Positions 1 to 11,644 of a DNA stretch of 64,000 nt are shown piece after piece; within the stretch, counting starts at the first letter, position 1, and every line of letters starts with the position of its first letter. The translations under genes and the position numbers were made by a program. Below the pieces are notes generated by a model, which saw nothing but the letters and a program-made list of their open reading frames with translations, ran no database searches and had not been told where the DNA came from. Source of the DNA: Scedosporium boydii (taxonomy: Eukaryota > Ascomycota > Sordariomycetes > Microascales > Microascaceae); contig NJFT01000007.1 in NCBI GenBank assembly GCA_002221725.1, positions 62,001 to 126,000 of the forward strand. Direction: 5' to 3'.

Positions 1-207
1 CTGTTGGGTTTGCGTCGACGAAGATGGGAGGTAATCTCAGACTTACGAGTCGCTCGCACATGTTGAGATAGGCTTCTCTCTCCCCTTGGCAACGTGGACA
101 GCAGCTTAGAAAGCCCACAGTCAACCTAGCATAGAAAGCCCTCCGCGCCATAGATTTCCCGCTTTTAGGAATCAAATTCGAAAACTTCAGGACGATTGTC
201 TACCTCT

Positions 208-1957
208 ATGGCATCTCCTCATCCCGGCCCTGGTGGGGATGGAAATGGAGCAGGAGACATAGAGTCGCAAGGCATAGAAGGGAAAACAACCCCGGGACGA
301 CACGGAATCTCGTCTTTCCTCCACATAGGGTCTGGAGATGTGTATACCTTGCGGCCTGAGGAAAATTCCAAATGGTACCAAAAACTCCTTGACCTAGGAG
401 TGGAAGAAAATGGCATCAAGCCAGTGCCAGTTGAGTTCAGGACCCAAACCAAGTACAGTGATATCTTCACGGTGTACTTTACTTGTCTTCTCTGCATTCT
501 GCCGTAGGTGTCGACTGCTAGATTTCACTTTGGAGGCGTGACGGACTGACCCCTTAGCAACGGATATTAGTATCCCGACCGGTTTGTTGGCGACAACATC
601 GTTCGGACTGAGTCTTAAGGAAGCAGCCTTAGTCATTCTGCTATTCGCCATCCTGACAAGCATTCCACCGGCTTTCATGGGAGTTGGTGGATATAAGACG
701 GGGATGAGACAGATGGTACAGGCTCGATATTCTTTTGGGTGGGTCGAATTCGTTCTTCCCGCATGGCGTGGGTACTAACGATAGATGACGGAAAGGCTGT
801 ACCTAGTGACGATCCCCCTCTTATTCAACGCGGCTACCTTGACAGGATTCTCTCTCATGTCCTCGATTGTGGGCGGCCAAACTCTCGCGGTCGTAAATCC
901 CAGAGCGAACATTGGTGTTAGTGTTGGTATCGTCGTCGTCTGTGCCATCGGCTTCCTGGCCTCGTTTCTCGGATACAATGCTCTCCACCTGTGGGAACGG
1001 TATCAGTGGATCCCGAACATGATAGCCATACTCATTCTAGTCGGCTGTGCTCACGGCCATCTCCATAAGCAGCAAGAGGTAGCACCAGCCGACCCAACTC
1101 GAATCCTCTCGTACGGAGGGTTGATGGCAGGCTACTTCTTGACGTTCGGAGGAACGGTCTCTGACTATTCAATTTACCACAAGCCAGAAGCTCCCAAGTA
1201 GGCTGAGTAGACAGAGTCGAGCGTGGCCATAGGACACGGAGGGCTAACAGTGGAGGTTAGGAAACGAATATTCGCCTATCTGTTCATGGCCCTCATAACA
1301 CCCTCGGTTCCCCTCCTCATATTTGGCGCCGCAATTGGAGGTGCCATCCCAAACGTGCCAGCCTGGAAAGAGTCTTTCGAGGGATATGGTATAGGTGGAG
1401 TGATGGCAGAAATCCTTGTTCCAATCGGCGGTTTCGGCAAGGTGATCCTCGTAGTGTTAGCTTTGAGCATCATTGGTAATGTCGCCATCTCCATGTACTC
1501 GGTGGCCCTCTGTCTACAAATGATCCTGCCCTTCTTCGCCAATGTTCACCGGTTTATCTGGGTAACGCTAACCATGGCGTTGATGATTCCTATGGCACTG
1601 AAAACCGCTCACCGCTGGGAAGTATCCTTGACAAACTACTTGGCTGTCATCGGGTATTGGGCTGGCTGTTTCGACGCAGTTGTAATCGAAGAGCTGGTGA
1701 TATTTCGAAAGATGGACTGGTCAACATTCGACCACTCGATCTGGAATGTTGGAAGAAGTCTTCCAACAGGTATCCCGCCCATTCTTGCTTGGGTGGCTAG
1801 TTTGGGACTTGTTATTCCTGGGATGGAGACGAGCTTGTACACGGGCCCGATTGCAGAGAAAACGGGCGATATAGGGTTCATTGTCGCATTTGTCACCACA
1901 GGTCTTCTCTATATACCTCTGCGGTGGCTAGAGATCAGATGGAGAGGCCATGTCTAA
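208..1957 (+). CDS. NCS1-family purine/cytosine permease
   Basis: Membrane transporter of the nucleobase:cation symporter-1 (Fcy2-like) family, expected to import purines, cytosine or related compounds at the plasma membrane. Model: exons 208-503, 571-738, 796-1197 and 1261-1957, giving 520 aa. Introns are GT-AG; the second has a perfect TACTAAC branch site at 773-779. Splicing joins CILP to IPTGLL, RYSFG to LYLVTIP and PEAPK to KRIFAY, each restoring the family pattern (IPTG, PPAFMG..GMRQMVQARYSFG, NAATLTGF, SDYSIY). About twelve hydrophobic segments and a hydrophilic N-terminus are visible. Start: first ATG in frame; the upstream TTG is not credible. Length is normal for the family. It converges on RIB7, with 217 bp between stop codons. 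Substrate cannot be read from sequence. Confidence 0.88.
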
Positions 1958-2174
1958 AATATGGTGGCTGATTAACATCAAAGATATCGGACGCGGGATA
2001 GGATCCGCCACTGGGTTTATAGTTAATCAAAGTTGGATTCGAGTGGCACATACATTGCCAGAGAATAGAGTCCCCGTTTTTATCGCTAAAGGCTGGTCTC
2101 AACATAAACACTTGGCGAACGGCGGGCACACGTATGCGGTCTTCGGGTCGAAGGGTCGAAGTGGGTTTACCATC

Positions 2175-2963
2175 TCACTCAAGTCGACCGCATAGAACGA
2201 CGTCTTCTCCCAGAGGATGCCATGCCACATCAGAGAGTCTTGCGGCAGGAACCGCAACGCCGCCCTGATCATAGACTCCTGGAGGCGAAACAACCACACC
2301 GCCCCGGCCCAACCATGTTGGCGCGATGGTCACAATGACAGAGTCAATGAGACTTTGGTGGGCCCGGTCAAGAAGGGAGTTGATGACACAAGCGCCGCCT
2401 TCGATCATGATGCTCCGGATTCCCTCTTCAAAGAGGACGGCGAGAATATCGGGCCATTGCAACCGGCCGTTTTCGTTAACTGGTACAGTGATAAATTTTC
2501 CGCCCACATCCTCAACGAGTTTCAGATAGGTCGGTGATAGAGCCGACACGCCGGTCACAACGATGGGACCTTTCCCCTTGCCTTCTCTCGCTACCTGCAA
2601 CACCCTGCTCTGCTCCTTGAGCTCCCAACGGGCATGGGGATCGATAACGACAGGCCGTGGCTGGTTCCCAGAGATGATACGACAATTTAAGGCAGGGTCA
2701 TCCGCGACAGCAGTGCCAACGCCAATGCAAATTGCGTCATGTTTGCTTCGGAGATAATGAGTCATTGCCTTGGATTCGGGACCAGAGAGCCGAGTCCGGG
2801 TGCCGGGGGCAAGAGAGAGAGAGGAATCGAGAGACGTCGCAAAGGTGAGGGTAACGAATGGCCGACGAGCAGCACACGCGGCAGCTGCCGGTTCGGGGAC
2901 CGGCGGTAAATAGGGAGCCAGCTTTTGGGCATCCCCATCGGGGAAAGTGAGAATCTCTGCCAT
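2175..2963 (-). CDS. RIB7: 2,5-diamino-6-ribosylamino-pyrimidinone 5'-phosphate reductase (riboflavin biosynthesis)
   Basis: Cytosolic NADPH-dependent reductase of the fungal riboflavin pathway, reducing the ribosyl side chain of the diaminopyrimidinone phosphate to ribityl before deamination. A single exon encodes 262 aa from ATG 2963 (MAEILTFPDG). Open frame upstream has only non-ATG starts, so I took the ATG. RibD_C-type fold signs: FVTLTFATSLDSSLS near residue 37, KHDAICIGVGTAVADDPALNCR (nucleotide and substrate region), RPVVIDPHARW, then SIMIEGGACVINSLL near 190 (the glycine-rich MIEGGA signature). Length fits fungal Rib7 (about 245-290 aa). The neighbouring permease is convergent and shows no functional link. 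Confidence 0.9.
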   Translation of the reverse strand: MAEILTFPDGDAQKLAPYLPPVPEPAAAACAARRPFVTLTFATSLDSSLSLAPGTRTRLSGPESKAMTHYLRSKHDAICIGVGTAVADDPALNCRIISGNQPRPVVIDPHARWELKEQSRVLQVAREGKGKGPIVVTGVSALSPTYLKLVEDVGGKFITVPVNENGRLQWPDILAVLFEEGIRSIMIEGGACVINSLLDRAHQSLIDSVIVTIAPTWLGRGGVVVSPPGVYDQGGVAVPAARLSDVAWHPLGEDVVLCGRLE

Positions 2964-5836
2964 TGTGGGAAGTGTTCTGTTTTCCTTCCTCACTCGACGA
3001 TTGTAGGACCCGGCAATAGGCGACGATGACTTCAGGGGTGCGGATGGAGTGAGAACTTGGTTCACCCTGTTTGGCGAGCCCAGTCAATCCCCCCACCACT
3101 AGCTGGAGCTGGAAAGCTTGGGGTTTTCAGCAGGACGGGGGTAAGGACCGGATTACTCTCGAGGTCCCCGGTGCAAAAGAGGGTAGACACTCTCCGATAT
3201 TATATTCTCCCGTGTGCCGTCATGCGAGATCGTCTTGACAAGGTAGGGATTTTAGGGACTAATGTCGGAGTTGTAAAGAGGTTGCTGAATTGAGTTTCTG
3301 TGGGATGGTGACGACGAAGTCCTGCAGTAGTACGCAGCAGCTGAGAGATTGGGCGAGCGATGGATACCCTGTAATATTCTGCGGATTCAATCTTCTCCAA
3401 ACTTCACTTTCAACACAGAGACGAAGACGGGTGATAGATGCCTGCCGAGAAGTCATCCCACCGAGTTGCATGAAGCAACAGCCGATCGACTGTAGACTTC
3501 GCAGTGCCGCTAGCCAACCATTGGTGGGGCCAACATAACTCTAGTCCCCTTCATTTTCTGTCCATCCAGCACCAGGCCACGTCTTTGTGGTTCACTCCGA
3601 AATCCTCAATATCAATTTGATGTATTCCCAGTTCCAGTTATGAATCGACGTCATTGGTTACCAATAGCTGCAGTGATAGAGGACGACAAGCTCATCTGGC
3701 TGGTGTAACCTGGACGAAAGACTGCAAGAGAATGAAAGTGGTAAAAGACTGTACCAGGCTCGGCTCTGGCTTATTTTCCTTTTTGGCCAACTTGCCTGGC
3801 TGGAATATTTTCTGCGCATGTCCGAACCTGGATCATTATGCTGCGTGTGCCGGATTTGGGGTGTTTAACGAGGTTCTCTGTGTAGACTGCCGCGAGCGCT
3901 CGCCATTCAAGCATGTCTACCTTGTGTTGTAGGATGCCGGTCTCGCGGCATCTTACTTCGTTCAGTCTATGTCATGCACGACCTAATGTAATACCTGACG
4001 CTCTTCTCGACCGGTCAAACCACCCAAGACATGGTGCCTTTAAACAGAGAAGGAGAGCAGGACCAGCCAACCTTGTCGATTACACAACTTCGAGCTGGGA
4101 AGTGAACCTAGGGACGACGCTGGGCCTCATCGTGGCACATCGGGCATCAGGCACCATCCACCTTGATCTACTGCTGGAATGCGCTAGCTGTGTATGTTAC
4201 CCGAGATTGTGTCATTCCAAGGCCTAGCATCAATGCTCGACTTTGCTGGTGGGATTCGGCTGCATCTTTCCCACGATGTGCCTTCCAGACAGAGGGAGCT
4301 TATCAAAACGTTGTTGCCTGAGTGCTCCTTCCTCCCGCCAGACCAACAATCAATCCGAGAGGCTGGAAATCGAAACGGGAAAGAACTCTGCATCTTCCGC
4401 GGGGAAAAGACTTCCTTATTGTTGCGAGTCCGGGGACTAGTAGTTTACTCCGTAGAACCTCCCAGAATGCAAAGCACATGCTCAGTGGCGCAAGCTGGAC
4501 TCAGTACATGTCCGTGGGGGGCAGGACGGGATTGATCGATTAACTTTCAAAACGCTTACGAGTCCCTTCTTTCCCGGCCCGAGATATCAATGATCAAGAC
4601 GGGGAAAGGGCAATGTTTCCCGGTTGCCGAGAATACAGGGCCAACTCGATTGCAGAGTTTCCGATGTCGTGTCCTTGTATGCCGACATAACCGTATGATG
4701 ACGGGGATTAGGAAAGCCAGACGAACTCTATTTTTCTTTACATCCCCTTCATTTTCCCTCTTGATTATAGATATCTACTTGCTCTATCTAAACTTGGACG
4801 ACCTGACCTTCGATCAAGAGCATATCAGAAAGATCAATTGATACACAATACCGAAGATGAATGATTGGAAACGAATGCCCTTCTGGGGCAATGCCCGGCG
4901 GTGTGTCTTGGCCACATGTGAATGAAACACCTATGGAATTGTCTTGTCTATAAACGTGGAGGAAGGAGCTCACTTCATTCTTAGCATCCGATCAGGCACT
5001 ACTTTGCAATGGTGAAAAGGGAAGTTTACGATTGTATGGTGGCAACCTTGAGCGGTATCCCGAGGCACATGATAGCTTTTGATGGGTTGCTCTGCCCATT
5101 GCTGCTACACTTCCTGTTTGTCATCCGCCTTCCAGGTGAGACATTCGGGCGAACTGAGTCCCGAGAACTCCTCCCCCTTTAGGTTTCCTGACACTCGAGA
5201 AAGCCGTTCCGAAGTTTCCCCCTCAAACATTGTACACTCCAATTGTATTGCAGGAAGAACTTCTGGGGTACAAGTACGCTACTTTGACATTGACATCTTC
5301 ATTGCTTGGATCAAGTCTTCCCAATCATTGAAATCAATCAAATTCCTCTGCAGTTCTCATCTCTCCCACTGCTCAGTATAATAGGTGACCACAGGACCCC
5401 ACCGAGTTCAGTTTTCGTCAGCTCAGCGCCTCTTGTCTTTTGTACTTCGCAGGTACAATTGTACTGACCCAGCTAACCAAGCCCCACACCTACCTTTTAA
5501 CGCCTACGAAACCGCCAAAAAATTGGGTGGGCAGTTTACGCCTCCTTGTGCTCAGCCTCACTGAAGATCCTCCAGCAAACTCACATTTCTCTGATCGCCC
5601 ATCTCCCCAGAATTTCCTTGGCGTCCCCCGAATTCCTCCAAACAACCCTCCCACATTCGCTGTCTCTCTGCTACCTCGATTCGATTCTCGCTCTTTTTCA
5701 CTCCAGTCGACCGAATCGCTCTTTCCTGACAAGATCGTTTCTGTTCGAGCCCTCATTTCCGATTCGAGGCGTGCGATTATATCAACCACGACCCAAACGA
5801 ACGAACACCCATTCGAATTAATACCGACTGCCCACG
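2964..5836. other. Intergenic, no gene recognised
   Basis: About 2.9 kb between the RIB7 start and the CYSTM gene. Only short chance-like open frames without recognisable motifs. It includes the RIB7 promoter and the pyrimidine-rich leader of the CYSTM gene (about 5450-5836). One TACTCCGTA 9-mer lies at 4446-4454. Confidence 0.6.
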
Positions 5837-6202
5837 ATGTCGAAGCACGACGACCCCCCTGCCTACGGCAACCCTCAACCTCCCCAGGCGGCTTACGGAG
5901 GCTACCAAGACCCGAATGCCGCGAACAGCTACTACCAGTCGGCCCCCCCCATGGGCTACCCTCAGCAACAGGGCTACGGTCAGCAGGGTTACTACCAGCA
6001 ACAGCCGGGCCCTTACGGCTATGGCCAAGATCCTTATGCCCAAGGCGGATACCCTCCTCAGGGTGGATATCCACCGGGTCCTTACCAGCAGTACCCCCCA
6101 CAAGGAGTGTACGATGATGACCGAGGCCGTAGGAAGCCCGGCTTGATGGAGGGTCTACTTGCTGGTTTGGCCTGCTGCTGTTGTTTGGACCTGCTTTTCT
6201 AA
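5837..6202 (+). CDS. Cysteine-rich transmembrane (CYSTM) protein
   Basis: Small tail-anchored protein, 121 aa in a single exon. Residues 1-95 are a Tyr/Pro/Gln/Gly-rich low-complexity tail with repeated GYPQQ, GYGQQGYY and GGYPPQGGYPPGPY units. After a basic DDRGRRKPG linker comes LMEGLLAGLACCCCLDLLF, the C-terminal CYSTM module: a short hydrophobic segment with four consecutive cysteines ending at the C-terminus. CYSTM proteins of fungi and plants are associated with stress tolerance and membrane anchoring, possibly through acylated cysteines; that role is family knowledge, not shown here. The start is the first ATG giving the canonical MSKHDDPP N-terminus. Long open frames on both strands overlapping this locus are compositional shadows of the Pro/Gln-rich repeats. 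Confidence 0.85.
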   Translation: MSKHDDPPAYGNPQPPQAAYGGYQDPNAANSYYQSAPPMGYPQQQGYGQQGYYQQQPGPYGYGQDPYAQGGYPPQGGYPPGPYQQYPPQGVYDDDRGRRKPGLMEGLLAGLACCCCLDLLF

Positions 6203-6884
6203 ACAAAGGTCGACCGGCGACCACGGACAGTGTATTGTCATGCGATGGTCTGGACGGTCCCAAACGGATCGAAACACATCGTCGCAGAGGTTACCTTGGA
6301 CCAGACAGGATGCCTCCGGACCCGTCTTCAAGTTCTGCAACCCGAATCATATACAACTGCTCCACGAGCCCGAAGGGACCTTTGCACCATGAGAAGAGAG
6401 TCATCAACAACTCTTGCGGCCGATGGAGTGCTTCATGACGAGGAAGACGGGGAACGGCAAACGGCTACAGCATGCGAACGGCGTTATGGGAGGGAGGCAA
6501 TACTGGGTGTTTCTAGTCTTATTTTTACTGTTGTGTATTCTGTTCGTCTTTCTTCATCAACGCATGTGCATGCGGCCTTGGAGATTCTTCCCTGTGTTTT
6601 AGCACGTACTTGTTTAATATCTTGCACACACCTAGGTGTGATTTAGAGAAATTTCTTTCCTTTCTCCCCTTCTTTTTTTCTCCTTTTTTCCCGATTTTGT
6701 TCATGCGGAGGGAAGTTCGGTGGATAGGCGTTATGATTGTGTCACAATGTTCATGATCTTACTTTTATTCGTCGACAGTAATGCAAGTCAAATGTTTCTT
6801 TTGTTTGTCAACTATATATTGAAGTGGCAATACAGGGTTTTAAAGTGGGAAGGGAAATATATCTCAGACTTGACTATATCGGAG
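6203..6884. other. 3' intergenic region
   Basis: Convergent gap between the CYSTM gene and the FAD monooxygenase. T-rich stretches near 6650-6700 are plausible 3' UTR or polyadenylation sequence. No gene seen. Confidence 0.5.
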
Positions 6885-8504
6885 TTAGGCAACCTCCACG
6901 GTTCCGTTCTGACCGGTATTATCTGCTTTCGCCTTCTTCAGAGAATCCAAGGGCACAACACGGGCCGACTCCGGCACAGCATCCCCCTTTCCCTTAGACT
7001 CGCCGTTCGTACCATTCTGAACTGCGCCATCACCGGACTCGCCAGTCTTTGCAAACAGCTCATCAAACTCCTTCCGGAGGTTCGCGACACAGTCGTTGGA
7101 GTAAATCATCCTCTGCACCTCAGGCGAAGCCCACTTGTCAGGCACGGCAGCCTCGCCGCCATTGGCCTTCGCCTCAGCAAACTGGCGATCGCGCTCCTCC
7201 TTGGCCTTGCCCTCCCCGAGGTGCAGGGTGCGGCCGGAGAAATAGGCGAGGTCGACCAGCTGAGTACACCAATCCTTGCGAGAGAGCTCAAAGACCTTGA
7301 GACACCTAGCGATGGTCTCGGGTTTGGTATCGGGGATCAAGGAGAGGGCTTCGGCGACGACAGCGCCATCTTCGATGGCCATGGCGGCGCCCTGGCTGAG
7401 GTGGGGAAGGGTAGGATGACACGCGTCGCCGAGGAGGGCAACGGAACCGTGGGTCCAGGTGGGGAGCTGCCTGTGCATGCGCAGCCTCCACTCGCAAACC
7501 TCACCCTCGGGCACGAGGTTAAGCATCTTCTGCACGAGGGGGCAAAAGTCGCCAAAAACGTCGAGCATGACGCTCTTGTCGCCGCGGGTGGTGTAAGTCG
7601 CAGAAGGCGCCGAGGCGAAGTTCTTGTCAGGCTGCGTAGTGGACAGGTTGTAGATGGTCTTATCGGCGACGGGATAGGCAATGATGTGTCGCTTCTCGCC
7701 GATCCACCGCACCACGTAGTCGCTGTCAATGAGGGCCTTGAGGTCCGGGTCGCCCTCCATGTCTTCGCGCTTGAGCATAATGCGGTAGGCCGCCTGCTCA
7801 GTCTCGGCCTCCTCGCCCACGGCATTGGCGGCGGCTAGGACGGCGGTTCTCGTTAGGCTCTTGATGCCGTCGCAGGCGAGGAGGACGTCGGCGCGCACGG
7901 TGTAGGGTTCGGCTCCGCGGGGCTGGACGCGGAAGGTGGGTTCGGGGGTGAAGGATGTCACTTCGATGAGGGGCGTGGCGAGGTGAAATTTGATGCTGCT
8001 TTCCTTCTTGCAGGCTTCGTAGATGCCGCCGGCGAGGGAGGACCGATGGCCGGCGCAGTGGGGGTAACCGTACAGTTCTTCGATGTTTGGCATGGGCACC
8101 CTGCTGAGTTCCTCGTTCGTGGACCCCTCTGCATTATTGTAAATCACTGGTTAGCGACCGAGATGGTGTGGGGCAGCCCATGCTGTATAAACTCACGCCT
8201 GATGCTCGAGCCCCGAACTATGGTTGAGTCCTTGAGAATATCCTGCCAGCAACCTAACCGGTCGAGAATCCTGACCATATTAGGCGCCATCTGGATACCG
8301 GCTCCCACGAAGCCGAGGTTGCTGGCAGTCTCATAGACACTAATGTTCTTGAAGCCCTTTTTAGCGAGGGACAGGGCAGTTCCCAAGCCGCCCATGCCTA
8401 TTAAAAATACTCGGTCAGCTAGGAGGGTTCTGACGACGTCCGGATCGCGGTGGTTAATTACCAGCGCCAATTACGGCAATGCGTAGATCAAAGGGACTCG
8501 ACAT
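6885..8504 (-). CDS. FAD-dependent monooxygenase, salicylate hydroxylase-like
   Basis: Flavoprotein aromatic hydroxylase of the PHBH/salicylate 1-monooxygenase class, 495 aa. Exons on the minus strand: 8504-8462, 8397-8197 and 8128-6885. Splicing of the first intron creates the dinucleotide-binding motif IAVIGAGMGGLGTALSLA at residues 9-26, with the ribose-binding VYE acid following. Further fingerprints: LLACDGIKSLTR (DG motif, near 166) and VALLGDACHPTLPHLSQGAAMAIEDG (GD motif, FAD ribityl contact, near 314). It probably uses NAD(P)H and O2 to hydroxylate a phenolic substrate, which cannot be named from sequence. The C-terminal 50 residues are Lys/Ser/Gly-rich and look disordered. Introns are 64 and 68 nt with good GT-AG ends. 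No secondary-metabolism neighbours are seen. Confidence 0.88.
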
Positions 8505-11500
8505 GGTAGATTCGGGGTTTGCATGCAAATGACGTTCAGACAGGAAGCAGGCAGGAGAAGCGCGTTCGATTCCGTTCTCAGCCATAGAGCACAGCTATTT
8601 ACAAGTCGTGTATTCCACAGACAATGAATGAGTGTTTCGACGATCGATGACGATTTGCGCACACGAGTGAAAAGAAATAAGACACGACACGGCAGGTGCA
8701 CTTGAGAAAAGGAACAATGAGCAGGAAAAAAAATTAAGGGAAAAAAGAAAATGCGAAGGGCTTTCCGCGGCCGATCGTGGAGAAGGGGTAGGACGCGCGA
8801 GACTATATTTCAAGTCGGGAATATGGATTTTGACTAGGCGAAACGGTACAGCCGGTGATGGCCAGGTTACATAGGCGGGGGGTGCGGAGTCTATCTATCT
8901 ACTGTGGTTCGGGAGACATGGTGTCATGATAGAGAATCGGGAGGCTCTTCGTGTTGTCGTGTTGTAGAAAGTGGCTTACACCAAGAGCCTGGAACATGCA
9001 GGCAGGGAACGTGTAAGTGGGCGAGGTTCCCCATACAGAAGAGAAAAAGAAAAAAAAGGGTCTTGGTTTGAACTGCCGAAAAGCGACAGTGGAGCCCGCT
9101 GTTGGTAGCCAACAGAATATAGCAACGGGCACACCTCCCGCAGTAGAATCGGGATAGACTCGGCAACTGAGCGAGCCAGCAAAAGCTCACCCATAAAGCC
9201 TCGCCCTGGGTTCCTCACTTCGTCGTCAGTCGCCACCAGGGTCCCTCATTGGTTCCGTTGTCCTGTTGATATCGAGCCATCGTGCCACATCAAGAGGAGG
9301 TAGGCTTCGGGAGTAGGTTAGTGTGCTCCCTTGCTGACACACCTAAGCCAGAAGATCAATGATGCTTCGTTGATCTGCCCGAAGATTGCATCAATGAGAG
9401 CTGAGCGTCCCCTGGCAGGATCGCCTTTTACCTTGAGGGATCGAATCCGGGAACGGAAATAAAGTCTATTCTACCCCGCACTCCAGCGTGGGTGAGGCCA
9501 ACAGAGGCAGATCAGATCCATTGAGGGACACAAGTCGACCGGGGGAGGGGCGAGTGGGGTCGGCAATTGTGGCGGGTCAAGTTCGCGGAGTCCTCCGCCC
9601 ATAGTCTACTGAGGCATACGACGGAGTCTAGATCTAGAGAGACGTTATGCTATGTCGAGCTGCATCATCGGAACGCCTGGCGATTAATCCTGCGAGGGCT
9701 TTTCATCCACTTCCCAAGTTCGGTGCTGAGGATTGCTACAATATCGGACGAGGGGAGGAACCGACTGCAGGGCCCAACATCGACATGATTCGGAATTCCC
9801 GAGCTTTGGGGGCAATAACAAAACCTTGACGGCTAAAAGAACAACCGGGCTGTTGGGACATGGTGTTCGCAAGATTCAATTGACTGATGCTGTGCTTCGT
9901 ACTTCGTAGTATTCATAGCCCAATTAACCTTATAGGAAGGGAAGTATATGTGTGCCTTTAAGGTGGTCAGACGTGATGCATCGACCTTCTTGCACATGTC
10001 ATGTCGTGTAGCGTTCCGAGTGCGCTCTTTCGAGATTCGCTTATCATGTGCTGCCTGTGGCTGGCTTTGAATAAATTCCCAAGAGCGGCACATCAGATCG
10101 ATGCAACGACATCGTAGGGCGAAGAGCGCCTGTGTGGTCGCTGGCTGTACTCCATATCCCAAGGAGGCTCCGTTTCAATCTTCTGAGTTTAGCCATAGGC
10201 ACCGTTGCCGATCAGCTGGACATTCAACATGTTTGGTCAGTATTAGCGCTTGAGGCTCATTACGAAGTGAAGGAAGAGTGTCTTCAAATGACAATTCTAA
10301 GACTTCGTACTTCGTATGCTGCGTGCTGTGTGCCTATTGATCAAATTGACTTCAAACTCAAACCATATAACGGCGAGTAGTGCTGACAGGAAAAAAGGCT
10401 GTTGTGGTGAACTTGGTCTGCTCACAAGCGCGGTGCTCTCTTTTGTTTTTGACACCAATCCATACAAGCTTCCCGGCATAGTCTCATACCGATGGCGATT
10501 CGCCATAGGAGTCGGCGAGCGTTTGGCGCTTATGTAGGTTTCGTTTCAGCATCCTCACATCCACTCACCAGTCCATTGAAAATTCTATAGATAGAAGCCC
10601 AAAGAAATGCACACTTCGAAGGAAGATAGAATAGTAGCAAATAAAATGACTTGCGTGGCCCAGAGGCCGGTTGAATGCCGAGATGTTTGGTTTTGCTTGG
10701 CCAGCGAGCAAGCCACGCTCGTTTGCGTCAGCGGCAAAAGGGAAATTCCCAGGGCACAAAGAACAAGGTCAAGGAACAGGCGGGATGCCTCACGAAACAG
10801 CTCCTCTGAGCCAATGAAGACCGGTGATGTCACCTCACTTCAGGCGATCCAGGGTCTTGCCTGCCCAAGATTGCCTCCAATCACATGCCTCCACTCTCCT
10901 TGGTTCGACCTTCCTCTTACAAGACAAAGCAAGGAAGTTGTGGGTCGATGTAACGGTACGGGCGGAAACCATAAACTTTGAAACCACCAGTATATTTTAT
11001 GCCACAAAGCTGGCAAATTGGTGGACAGAACCTTCCGAAAACAGCAATGCCAGGTACGTAAGTTGTACTGGTACATTAACCGAATGGCCAATTTGGGACA
11101 ACTTCCAGGTTTCTGCTTAGCGCCCCTTTAACAGGGAAAGATAGACCGTCTCGATGTTGGCATTTGCAAAAACCAAGGAGAAAGTAAAAATAAACCCAGC
11201 TGCACTCCGATCTAGACGAGTGTCTAGATGTCCAGAAATAGGACAAAAGCCATGGAGCCAGCTTCTTTCTTTATTCATGGTTCCTGCCCGCTCTTAATTC
11301 CGCCTCCCTCTCCTCGTTATACTGCTGTTTTAGGACGGTGTCTGCTGCTTCCCGCGTTATGACGATCCTCTCATTAACAATCTGAAACTCATGTGCTCTA
11401 TTGCCTCCTCTCTTTAATATTGGGGCACTACTCTATTTTTTAACCCTTTACGATCTGTCTTCACCCTTTTTGATACTACGAAGAATATTCCTCCCCCCAT

Positions 11501-11644
11501 CTTCAAGTGACACTAGTCGGCGAGACGGACTCCAGGTCGACTAGACTCGACTGGCGTCGACTTACTGCTCTCCAGCATTGTGCTGGCCCTCTTCAAATCC
11601 TGTCCCTCCACCTCCTTGGGCCGTAATATACCTCCAAACTCACC
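8505..11644. other. Intergenic, 3.1 kb, no gene recognised
   Basis: Shared upstream region of the divergent FAD monooxygenase and CSC1-type channel genes. Only short unconvincing frames. Two exact TACTTCGTA motifs at 9900-9908 and 10308-10316 (the latter followed by TGC), plus TACGAAGTG at 10261. The region just upstream of the channel gene (11270-11640) is pyrimidine-rich, as expected of a fungal promoter and leader. Confidence 0.6.

Noticed and set aside
5440..6263. Long frames on both strands around the CYSTM gene (225 and 257 codons)
   Set aside because: They read the Pro/Gln-rich repeat DNA in other frames; only the CYSTM frame has a recognisable product.
8555..8585. tRNA-like B box (GTTCGATTCC)
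   Set aside because: The T-stem does not pair and there is no A box or acceptor stem.
9435..9460. B-box-like GGATCGAATCC
   Set aside because: No cloverleaf can be drawn; A-box sequence is absent upstream.
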